DNA of 18,684 nt from Clostridia bacterium (lineage in GTDB: Bacteria; Bacillota_A; Clostridia; UBA1212; UBA1255), in NCBI GenBank assembly GCA_017522515.1, contig JAFWZH010000267.1, positions 1-18,684 on the forward strand, in the 5' to 3' direction. Of this stretch, positions 1-7,105 are shown in pieces. The notes under the pieces were generated by a model that saw nothing but the letters and a program-made list of their open reading frames with translations, did not search any database and was not told where the DNA came from. Each line of letters starts with the position of its first letter. Positions within the stretch are counted from its first letter, which is position 1. Position numbers and translations under genes: made by a program.

Positions 1-202
1 AACATTCACCTGTTGCGTCTTAACAACAAGCTGCATACAGCTATTCACATACCCGCATACCGCTTAAGGTGACTTGCAATAATGAAACACCCCGCATAGA
101 AGAATTGTTCCACACAAGGTGTTAAAAAGATAAAAAAACAGAAAAGGAGTTCCACGCTCCATCGCTTTCAAATTCAACATTCAACCACTATTCCAAAAAC
201 AT
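1..202. other. Non-coding stretch before the island terminator
   Basis: I see no convincing gene on either strand here. No cloverleaf typical of a tRNA and no tandem repeat was found by eye. The segment ends in the strong plus-strand terminator that starts at 203, so it is probably the 3' untranslated end of a gene lying left of the window. Confidence 0.4.
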
Positions 203-236
203 AAGAGAGAACCGATTAATTCAGTTCTCTCTTTTT
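203..236 (+). terminator. Rho-independent terminator of an upstream gene outside the window
   Basis: A perfect 10-bp stem (AAGAGAGAAC at 203-212 with GTTCTCTCTT at 224-233) closes an 11-nt loop and is followed by a T-rich run (TTTTTATTT, 232-240). The T tract lies on the plus-strand side, so it terminates rightward transcription coming from before the window. It insulates the operon at 416 from upstream read-through. Confidence 0.85.
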
Positions 237-240
237 ATTT

Positions 241-394
241 ACCCCCTCGCCTGGGAATTGCGATATATACACGGAAATAGATTTTAAGATTGCCACGAAT
301 GGCAGAATGTTATACAGAGACAATCAATCTGCTTTTAATAAAATTGATATTTGGCATGGGAGTATATTGATTTTTAGTTATTTTTGCATTAATG
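241..394. other. Intergenic region before the restriction operon
   Basis: No open reading frame of note was seen. The only small structure is a 14-nt inverted repeat, TGCCA-CGAA-TGGCA, at 291-304, which could be a short hairpin or a protein-binding site. Two matches to the Bacteroidota -7 element lie at the right end (379-386 and 395-402). Confidence 0.35.
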
Positions 395-402
395 TAGTTT
401 TG
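395..402 (+). promoter_or_regulatory. Candidate -7 element for the restriction operon
   Basis: TAGTTTTG matches the Bacteroidota -7 consensus TAnnTTTG exactly. A second exact match, TATTTTTG, lies at 379-386. For both, the nearest upstream TTG (367-369 and 351-353) is 25 nt away, longer than the usual 19-21, so the -33 element is not convincing. If the 395-402 element is used, the mRNA leader before the ATG at 416 would be only about 10 nt. Confidence 0.4.
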
Positions 403-415
403 CAAAAGTGGTAAT

Positions 416-3400
416 ATGGAGATAATCGACAATATACACAAAACACTAAAAGAAGATTTAGTTGTAGAGTTGCGCGAGGGCAGTAAACTCTCTATCGCAG
501 CTTCCTGCTTCTCTATCTATGCTTTTCAGGAATTGAAAGAACAGCTCAAAGATATTGAAGAGTTACGTTTTGTGTTTACCTCTCCCACCTTTACCACCGA
601 AAAGGCAAGCAAGCAGAAGCGTGAGTTCTATATTCCTCGATTGAACCGTGAACGCAATCTTTACGGCTCCGAGTTTGAAGTGAAGCTTCGCAATGAACTT
701 ACCCAGCGTGCCGTTGCCAAAGAGTGCGCCGAGTGGATAAAGAAGAAAGCCTGCTTCAAGTCCAACAGAACAGGCGAGAATATGATGGGCTTTGCCAATG
801 TCGATGACAAGTCCTATATGCCGTTGAACGGCTTTACAACAGTAGAACTTGGCTGTGAGCGAGGCGACAATGCCTACACGATGATAAACAAGCTCGACGC
901 GCCATATTCACAGCAATATCTCACCCTCTTTGAGCAGTTATGGCACGACACCGGCAAATTACAGGTCGTTACCGACGAGGTAATAGAGAACATCACCAAC
1001 GCATACAAGGAGAACGCCCCCGATTTCCTCTATTTCGTGGCACTCTACAATATATTCCACGAGTTTTTGGAAGATATTTCCGAAGATGTACTGCCTAACG
1101 AGGCAACAGGCTTCAAGGACAGCGTTATATGGAACAAACTATACAATTTCCAGCGCGATGCCTCACTTGCCATAATCAACAAATTGGAGAAGTACAACGG
1201 CTGTATTCTTGCCGACAGCGTAGGTCTGGGAAAGACCTTTACCGCACTTTCTGTAGTGAAGTATTATGAGAGCCGTAACCGCAACGTGCTTGTACTTTGC
1301 CCCAAGAAACTCTATGACAACTGGACTACATACCGAAGCAACTACATAAACAACCCATTGGCAAAAGACCGCTTGCGTTACGATGTTCTTTTCCACACCG
1401 ACCTATCGCGTGAACACGGTGTTTCCAACGGGTACGACCTTGACAAGATAAATTGGGGAAACTATGACCTTGTCGTTATCGACGAGAGCCACAATTTCCG
1501 CAACGGTGGCAAGACTACAACCGACGAAGAGGGCAACCAGCGCGAGAATCGTTATTCGCGTTTGCTCAACAAGGTTATATGCAAAGGCGTAAAGACCAAA
1601 GTACTTATGCTTTCGGCTACTCCCGTAAACAACCGCTTCAACGACCTTAAAAACCAACTGCAACTTGCATACGAGGGCGACAGCGCAAATATCGACTCCC
1701 TGCTGAACACATCGCGTAGCATTGACGATATATTCCGTCAGGCACAGGCAGCGTATAACCGCTGGACACGAATACCGGCAGAAGAGCGTACCACAGCAAA
1801 GCTGCTCCAAGAACTCGACTTCGATTTCTTTGAAGTCCTCGACTCCGTTACCATTGCACGCAGTCGTAGGCACATCGAGCAGTATTATGACACAACCGAT
1901 ATTGGCAAGTTTCCCAAGAGGTTAAAACCAATATCGCGTCGCCCACACCTTACCGACCTTGATTCTGCTATCACATATAACGAGATTTACACGCTTATAA
2001 ACAATCTCAATCTTGCAATATATACCCCCTCTGATTTTCTCTTGCCGAGTGCAAGGGATAAGTATATATCCACCGACAGCGAAGGACGCAACTTTGCCGG
2101 CAAAGGAATGTCAGGACGCGAAAAAGGTATTCGTCGCCTTATGGGAATAAATATGCTCAAACGTTTGGAGAGTTCCGTAAACTCCTTCCGTTTGACACTA
2201 TCGCGCATAGAGGCACTTATCAAAGGCGTGGTAGATAAGATAGAGTTTGCCGAGAGGACAGGCAACCGCGCAGGAGCAGCCGTTGATGATTACGACTTTA
2301 CCGAGGGCTTGGAAATGGACGACAGAGAGAACGACATTTTTATTGGCGGTAAGAAGTCGCAAATCCTTTTGGACGATTTAGACTTTGTAAAGTGGAAACA
2401 CTACCTTGCACAAGACCTCGAAACATTGCAGTTGCTCATAATGATGCTTAAAGACATCACCCCTGAACACGACTGCAAACTGCAACAGCTCATAGAGGAC
2501 ATGCGAAACAAGTTCGCTAACCCTATAAACGGAAATAACAAAAAGGTAATAATCTTTACCGCCTTCTCCGATACAGCCGTCTATCTTTACGAGAATCTTG
2601 CCGAGCGTATCAAACAGCGCACAGGGCTTAATGTTGCACTTATAACAGGCGATGTAGAGGCACGAAGCACCTTAAAGCTCCGTCAGAAGCTCGATTTTAA
2701 TACCGTGCTTACACTCTTCTCGCCGCAGTCAAAGGACAAGGCAACACTGCTCCCCAACATAAGCGAGGAGATAGATGTGCTTATAGGCACAGACTGTATT
2801 TCCGAAGGACAGAACTTGCAGGATTGCGACTACCTCATAAACTACGATATTCATTGGAACCCGGTGCGTATTATCCAGCGTTTCGGGCGAATTGACCGTA
2901 TCGGCTCAAAGAACGATGTTATACAGCTCGTGAACTATTGGCCGGATATGACACTCGACGATTATATCAACCTAAAAGAGCGTGTAGAGGCACGAATGAA
3001 AGTATCTGTTATGACCTCGACAGGCGATGACAACCTGCTGTCGGACGAAGAGAAAGGCGACCTTGAATATCGCCGTTCACAACTCAAACGCTTGCAGGAA
3101 GAGGTGGTAGATTTGGAAGAGATGAACAGCGGTGTCAGCATAATGGATTTAGGCTTGAATGAATTCCGTCTCGACCTCTTGGAGTATATGCGTACCAACC
3201 GCGATGTAGAACACACCCCGTTTGGACTCCACGCCGTTGTGCCCTCGACAGAGAACACACCGCCCGGAGTAATCTATATACTCAAGAACCGTTCCGACGG
3301 AGTGAACATCGACCACAAGAACCAACTGCACCCATTCTATATGGTGTATATCTCGGACGACGGCGAGGTAATAATCAACCACCTTGCCCCGAAAGATATG

Positions 3401-3661
3401 CTCGACCGTATGCGCCAGCTCTGCAAGCCACACAGCACACCGCATACAGAACTATGCCGTGAGTTCAACCGCATAACACGCGACGGACGGAATATGAAGC
3501 ACTATTCCACACTGCTTGGCGAGGCAATATCCTCAATTATCAACGTAAAGGAAGAGAGCGACATCGACAGCTTTTTGAGTGGCACACAAGGCACACTCTT
3601 CACCGAAGAGATACAAGGCCTTGATGATTTTGAATTGATTTGTTTTTTGGTAATAAAGTAA
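416..3661 (+). CDS. SNF2-type DEAD/DEAH helicase with PLD-like N-terminal region
   Basis: This is a large (1081 aa) superfamily 2 ATPase of the SNF2/HepA kind, expected to move along or remodel DNA in the cytoplasm using ATP. Visible motifs are Walker A GLGKT (residues 270-274), Walker B DESH (356-359), SAT (400-402), an FTAFSDT strand (714-720) and the arginine-finger block QRFGRIDRIG (821-830). The first 170 or so residues resemble the phospholipase D-like region found in front of many defence SNF2 helicases, but I see no intact HxK...D motif, so nuclease activity there is doubtful. Residues about 460-700 form a long charged insertion between the two RecA-like lobes. It starts the operon; the next gene begins 7 nt after its stop. 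A moderate-to-high GC line (34 of 60 bases at 1501-1560) contrasts with the next gene. Confidence 0.85.
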   Translation: MEIIDNIHKTLKEDLVVELREGSKLSIAASCFSIYAFQELKEQLKDIEELRFVFTSPTFTTEKASKQKREFYIPRLNRERNLYGSEFEVKLRNELTQRAVAKECAEWIKKKACFKSNRTGENMMGFANVDDKSYMPLNGFTTVELGCERGDNAYTMINKLDAPYSQQYLTLFEQLWHDTGKLQVVTDEVIENITNAYKENAPDFLYFVALYNIFHEFLEDISEDVLPNEATGFKDSVIWNKLYNFQRDASLAIINKLEKYNGCILADSVGLGKTFTALSVVKYYESRNRNVLVLCPKKLYDNWTTYRSNYINNPLAKDRLRYDVLFHTDLSREHGVSNGYDLDKINWGNYDLVVIDESHNFRNGGKTTTDEEGNQRENRYSRLLNKVICKGVKTKVLMLSATPVNNRFNDLKNQLQLAYEGDSANIDSLLNTSRSIDDIFRQAQAAYNRWTRIPAEERTTAKLLQELDFDFFEVLDSVTIARSRRHIEQYYDTTDIGKFPKRLKPISRRPHLTDLDSAITYNEIYTLINNLNLAIYTPSDFLLPSARDKYISTDSEGRNFAGKGMSGREKGIRRLMGINMLKRLESSVNSFRLTLSRIEALIKGVVDKIEFAERTGNRAGAAVDDYDFTEGLEMDDRENDIFIGGKKSQILLDDLDFVKWKHYLAQDLETLQLLIMMLKDITPEHDCKLQQLIEDMRNKFANPINGNNKKVIIFTAFSDTAVYLYENLAERIKQRTGLNVALITGDVEARSTLKLRQKLDFNTVLTLFSPQSKDKATLLPNISEEIDVLIGTDCISEGQNLQDCDYLINYDIHWNPVRIIQRFGRIDRIGSKNDVIQLVNYWPDMTLDDYINLKERVEARMKVSVMTSTGDDNLLSDEEKGDLEYRRSQLKRLQEEVVDLEEMNSGVSIMDLGLNEFRLDLLEYMRTNRDVEHTPFGLHAVVPSTENTPPGVIYILKNRSDGVNIDHKNQLHPFYMVYISDDGEVIINHLAPKDMLDRMRQLCKPHSTPHTELCREFNRITRDGRNMKHYSTLLGEAISSIINVKEESDIDSFLSGTQGTLFTEEIQGLDDFELICFLVIK

Positions 3662-3668
3662 TGCAGTA

Positions 3669-4463
3669 ATGAGAAGACTATCAAAGAACGAAAGGAAAAT
3701 AATTAAACATTTGGTTAATGCTCGAAAGAATAACAGATATGACCAAATGCAGTTTGCTTATATATTACGGAATTTCGTAACATATGATTATATATGTTGG
3801 GAAAAGAAAGAAATGAAATCTTATATAACAACTTTTTTACATAGTAGTTCCCAAGAAGGAAAAGATGTTTTTTATAAGATTATTGACATTATCGGGTTAT
3901 TTGAAGAACTAAAGAAGAAAGGTTTTATTCTTATAGCAGATACAAATCTTGCTGAATATGAATATCCACGCTATCATTATGATAAGAATAAAATAAAAAA
4001 CGATCCGAACATCGGTTTGTTGCGTATTCAAGGTAATGGAGTATATGTACCCGTAGGGGTTGAGGGCGACGAAAGATTTACGTATTATGGCGAAATTGTT
4101 GATACCATAGAAAAGTATATGGATAGCATTATTTATCCTTTACAATCTTTGGTGGATTATAAAAAATGGTTTTATAAAACAGTTGAGCAACGTAGGCATA
4201 TTTGTGCTACAATCATAAGCATATTAGCTATAATATTGGCAACTTGGGTAGGTGTTGAATCTATGAGAAAAGATACGTCATTAAATAACGAACAGTTGCT
4301 TTATCTTGAGTCTGCTATCAAAGAACAAAAGTCTATTTCAATAGATAAGTTTCCCGATATACTCCCCGACACCCTCAACGTAAAAGTTACCGACACCCCG
4401 GAGAAACAGCCAATTAACTTGAACGTAACAGTCAAGGAAAACCAACCGACAAAAATACAATAA
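3669..4463 (+). CDS. Unknown protein with one membrane-spanning segment near the C terminus
   Basis: I do not recognise this 264-aa protein. Residues about 177-195 form one clear hydrophobic segment (TIISILAIILATWVGV). The first 175 residues, charged with many aromatic residues, are soluble. Because RR and K residues flank the N-terminal side, that part probably stays in the cytoplasm. After the segment comes a charged helix (about 205-222), then an extended Pro/Thr/Val-rich tail in which LNVKV (236-240) is echoed by LNVTV (251-255). The gene sits 7 nt after the helicase and 3 nt before DUF4391, so it is co-transcribed with them. Most of it is AT-rich (13 GC of 60 at 3781-3840), but the last 110 bases rise sharply (25 of 60 at 4381-4440), as if the 3' end belongs to the same source as its neighbours. 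It may anchor the system at the membrane; this is inference. Confidence 0.7.
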   Translation: MRRLSKNERKIIKHLVNARKNNRYDQMQFAYILRNFVTYDYICWEKKEMKSYITTFLHSSSQEGKDVFYKIIDIIGLFEELKKKGFILIADTNLAEYEYPRYHYDKNKIKNDPNIGLLRIQGNGVYVPVGVEGDERFTYYGEIVDTIEKYMDSIIYPLQSLVDYKKWFYKTVEQRRHICATIISILAIILATWVGVESMRKDTSLNNEQLLYLESAIKEQKSISIDKFPDILPDTLNVKVTDTPEKQPINLNVTVKENQPTKIQ

Positions 4464-4466
4464 CCA

Positions 4467-5069
4467 ATGTACGGCCTACCGCAACGAACCGAAATAAACA
4501 AGCCACTTCATAAGACAAAAGTCTTTGAGAAGTTCGACTTGACAGCATCGCAACGAGATAGTTTCGATGCCGACATAAGCCGTATGTTTATCACCCATGT
4601 TGTTGCCGAAAGCACCATACCCACAATAAAGGCCGGGAAAGAAATTGCCGACTTCTATGTGATAGAGGTTTCGTTGAAGCGTCGCGAATACGCCCCGAAG
4701 AACATTGAACTGTTGGCAAAGTTCATACCCCGAAAAATCCTCTTTGTGCTACACTTTGAAGAAAAGGCACAATTCGCAATCCACCATACCAAACTAATAT
4801 GCAGTGAGTGGCAACAGCGCAATACGCTCAATGTTCCACTTACAGGCCTTGACCTCGATGCCGTTTGGGAAAACATCGTTGCCACCATTGGCTCAATCAC
4901 CGTGCAAGAGGGTAACACCCTTACAGAGCAGATTGTCATAGATGATGAACGTGCCAAACTGATGAAACAGATTGAACTATTAGAGAAGAAAGCACGCACC
5001 GAGAAACAACCTCGCAAGAAGTTGGAACTATTCGAGAAACTTAAAGAATTGAAGAAAAATATACAATAA
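4467..5069 (+). CDS. DUF4391 domain-containing protein
   Basis: This 200-aa soluble protein matches my memory of the DUF4391 family, which often sits beside SNF2-like helicases and type III methyltransferases in defence loci. Supporting stretches are the N-terminal 'MYGLPQRTEINKPLHK' type opening, the central block around residues 65-95 (VIEVSLKRREY, then IPRKILFVLHFE) and the region ending SEW (about 112-114). The last 40 residues (about 162-200) are a Lys/Glu-rich predicted coiled coil, suggesting a partner or dimer contact. No catalytic motif is obvious. The start codon lies 3 nt after the previous stop and its own stop is 1 nt before the next ATG, so translation is probably coupled on both sides. 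The biochemical role is not known; a structural or adaptor role for the helicase is a guess. Confidence 0.75.
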   Translation: MYGLPQRTEINKPLHKTKVFEKFDLTASQRDSFDADISRMFITHVVAESTIPTIKAGKEIADFYVIEVSLKRREYAPKNIELLAKFIPRKILFVLHFEEKAQFAIHHTKLICSEWQQRNTLNVPLTGLDLDAVWENIVATIGSITVQEGNTLTEQIVIDDERAKLMKQIELLEKKARTEKQPRKKLELFEKLKELKKNIQ

Positions 5070-5070
5070 T

Positions 5071-5385
5071 ATGGATTTAAAAGAATTTACCAAACAAACA
5101 CTAATACAGATTGTAGAAGGTGCTAAAGAAGCAAATTCTGCAATTAGCGAGCATAATGCACAAATTCATACGTATAATGATAATGGGTACGGTAAATCTT
5201 TTCCAATAACTAAAGTAGACTTCGATGTAGCAATTACGACAACAGAATCGGAAGGGACTAATGGTAGTGCGGGGTTAAAGGTTGTATCAATAGTAAACCT
5301 GGGTGGTAATGTTGAAAGTAAAATAGAGAACCAAACTTTTAGTCGTGTAAAATACTCGTTATCAATTATTTTAGGTACAAAATAA
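5071..5385 (+). CDS. Small protein resembling the trypco2 family
   Basis: This 104-aa protein opens with LKEFTKQTLIQIVEGAKEAN, a helix pattern seen in many short hypothetical proteins that I recall being labelled trypco2 (trypsin-co-occurring domain 2). It then has two extended segments, FPITKVDFDVAITT (about 45-58) and GLKVVSIVNLGGNV (about 68-81), and a final strand RVKYSLSIIL. The layout is one helix followed by a beta sandwich-like half. No enzyme motif is present. Family members usually accompany signalling or effector proteins, which would fit a sensing or adaptor role for the nuclease-like gene next door. It begins 1 nt after DUF4391 and shares the low GC of the next gene. The family call is from memory and moderate in certainty; the gene itself is well supported. 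Confidence 0.55.
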   Translation: MDLKEFTKQTLIQIVEGAKEANSAISEHNAQIHTYNDNGYGKSFPITKVDFDVAITTTESEGTNGSAGLKVVSIVNLGGNVESKIENQTFSRVKYSLSIILGTK

Positions 5386-5394
5386 TTATTGATA
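5360..5394 (+). repeat. AT-only imperfect hairpin between small gene and nuclease-like gene
   Basis: TATCAAT plus TATTTT (5360-5372) pairs with AAAATA and ATTGATA (5379-5394) around a 6-nt loop, leaving a 3-nt bulge on the right arm. It spans the stop codon of the small gene. No T run follows, so it does not look like a terminator. A role in mRNA processing is possible but unproven. Confidence 0.3.
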
Positions 5395-5434
5395 TGTAGA
5401 TTGAATTTCGTATAATGAAAAAAAGAGTGGAATA

Positions 5435-7105
5435 TTGGAACCAAGTGTAATTTTAAAATTCAAGGATCTCGGATTTAAAAACACACCTAACTTGTCGAAT
5501 CTTGTATATAGGTTCGAAAGACTTGAACTAATTTATTTTGCACTTGAAATTATTTATAAAAGAGAATTGTCTATTGGATATGAGAACTTTTGCAAACGTG
5601 TCTATCCTCAAGATAATGGAAAAACAATTATTGAAGTACTAAATAAAGAATTAGCCTTTAGTCATATACCATTACATGCTTATCATATAGTTAGTGCACA
5701 GACAGGACTAGAACTACTTAAGTATATACTTTCAATCCCTAATGATGAAATCCCTTGGGATTTTGAATCAATAGATGATGGTGCAAATATTAAAAGTAAC
5801 AGTGTTTTTGCAATAATTCTTTTAATTAATAACCGTATAACTAAATGTGAAGATACTTTCTCCCAAAAACAAAATATAGATGAGGTCTTAGCGATGGTTG
5901 CTTCAACAATGGTTGAATATAACGATTTTACTAATTTTAATCTTGCAACTACACCATTAATACATTTGTATAAAGCAAGTCTCTTCATTGACTATTGCAA
6001 AAATTATCCAATCTTAAATGAATGCATTTCAAAATTTCTTTCTAAATATCATTGTAATGATGCAAAGACTTATTTTGCAAGTATTGCTAAACTCTTTTGT
6101 GAAAATTTAGAGTATAAAGATAGGTATTGCCTTTTTAAATTTGATGATATATCTTCTGTTCCAAAGATATTTTTTGATTTTTCCATTTCTATAAATGAAT
6201 TAGTATGTATTGAAGACAATGACGATTATAAATGTTTTAGGGATAGACCTTTATTGAGAATTTCAGAAAAGGAATTTGTAACAATATGTTTCTCGTTTTT
6301 GATTGATAAGTTCTATAATAGTTTGATTTTTGATGTATCCAGGATATCAGATACAGAATATAGCAAGGTTAAAAACCTGATTTCGGATTTTTCAGAATCA
6401 AAACTATTGTTTCCACTCATAAGAAAATGTGTTGAACCAAATAGTCCAATTCATTTGTCTGGATATGATTGTAATAAAATATTAAAAGAAGGTGCTCCTG
6501 ATTATTACGTTAGAAATTGGAGAGAAATTTATTTGATAGAATTAAAAGACTATAGTTTTAAAGCTGATATAAAGTCCTCACCAAATAATAATGAACTTTA
6601 CGAATATCTATATGAACAGTTTGTCGAAAAAAATAATGGTCGCAATGGAGCAATAAAACAACTTGTAAATAATATATCACGTATTATACATAAAGATTTT
6701 GTTTGGGATAAAAAGATAGATGAGCTTAAAAATATATATCCAATTTTAGTTCTTGGGAACTCTAACTATTTAACATATGGAATACCTTATATTTTAAACA
6801 TCTTTTTCAGAAAAGAATTAAAAGCTAAAGCTTTAAACTCAGAAACCATAAATGATTTGATTGTGATTGATATTGATACTCTAATTTTATATAATGATTA
6901 TTTTTCTTACAAAAGTTGTATATTTAGAAATGAAATTAAGAATTATTTGAAATTCATAAGGCGAAATAACTTAAAATCAGATAAAAAAAGGTTGGATTTG
7001 TCATCATATATGCAACCTTTCCCAATTTTTTTGCAAACAAGAAAACCAATATCATCCAGTTGTTTAGCTAATAAAATAAAGGAAACGGAGTTATGGAAAA
7101 ACTGA
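5435..7105 (+). CDS. Unknown AT-rich protein with PD-(D/E)XK nuclease signature
   Basis: I do not recognise the family of this 556-aa protein. Its C-terminal third carries a classic PD-(D/E)XK nuclease pattern: P355-D356 in the run GAPDYY, then the hydrophobic strand IYLIELKD with E369-L370-K371, then an IKQL helix (about 407-410) in the place where these folds often have Q/K. The first 340 residues are mainly helical with no motif that I can name and may bind a partner or target. No ATG opens the frame: TTG at 5435 is the first usual start after the in-frame stop at 5402. An ATG at 5415 would join the frame if the A7 run at 5418-5424 had eight A's. The 3' end overlaps Mod by 13 nt. GC is very low (14 of 60 at 5821-5880), suggesting separate acquisition. 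Confidence 0.75.
   Translation: MEPSVILKFKDLGFKNTPNLSNLVYRFERLELIYFALEIIYKRELSIGYENFCKRVYPQDNGKTIIEVLNKELAFSHIPLHAYHIVSAQTGLELLKYILSIPNDEIPWDFESIDDGANIKSNSVFAIILLINNRITKCEDTFSQKQNIDEVLAMVASTMVEYNDFTNFNLATTPLIHLYKASLFIDYCKNYPILNECISKFLSKYHCNDAKTYFASIAKLFCENLEYKDRYCLFKFDDISSVPKIFFDFSISINELVCIEDNDDYKCFRDRPLLRISEKEFVTICFSFLIDKFYNSLIFDVSRISDTEYSKVKNLISDFSESKLLFPLIRKCVEPNSPIHLSGYDCNKILKEGAPDYYVRNWREIYLIELKDYSFKADIKSSPNNNELYEYLYEQFVEKNNGRNGAIKQLVNNISRIIHKDFVWDKKIDELKNIYPILVLGNSNYLTYGIPYILNIFFRKELKAKALNSETINDLIVIDIDTLILYNDYFSYKSCIFRNEIKNYLKFIRRNNLKSDKKRLDLSSYMQPFPIFLQTRKPISSSCLANKIKETELWKN

Noticed and set aside
291..304. Short inverted repeat TGCCA-CGAA-TGGCA
   Set aside because: Five base pairs are expected by chance in this length of sequence, and it is not placed against a clear promoter.
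1403..1873. 156-aa minus-strand open frame
   Set aside because: It lies wholly inside the helicase gene, whose motifs are clear on the other strand, and it shows no family pattern. It is a shadow frame.
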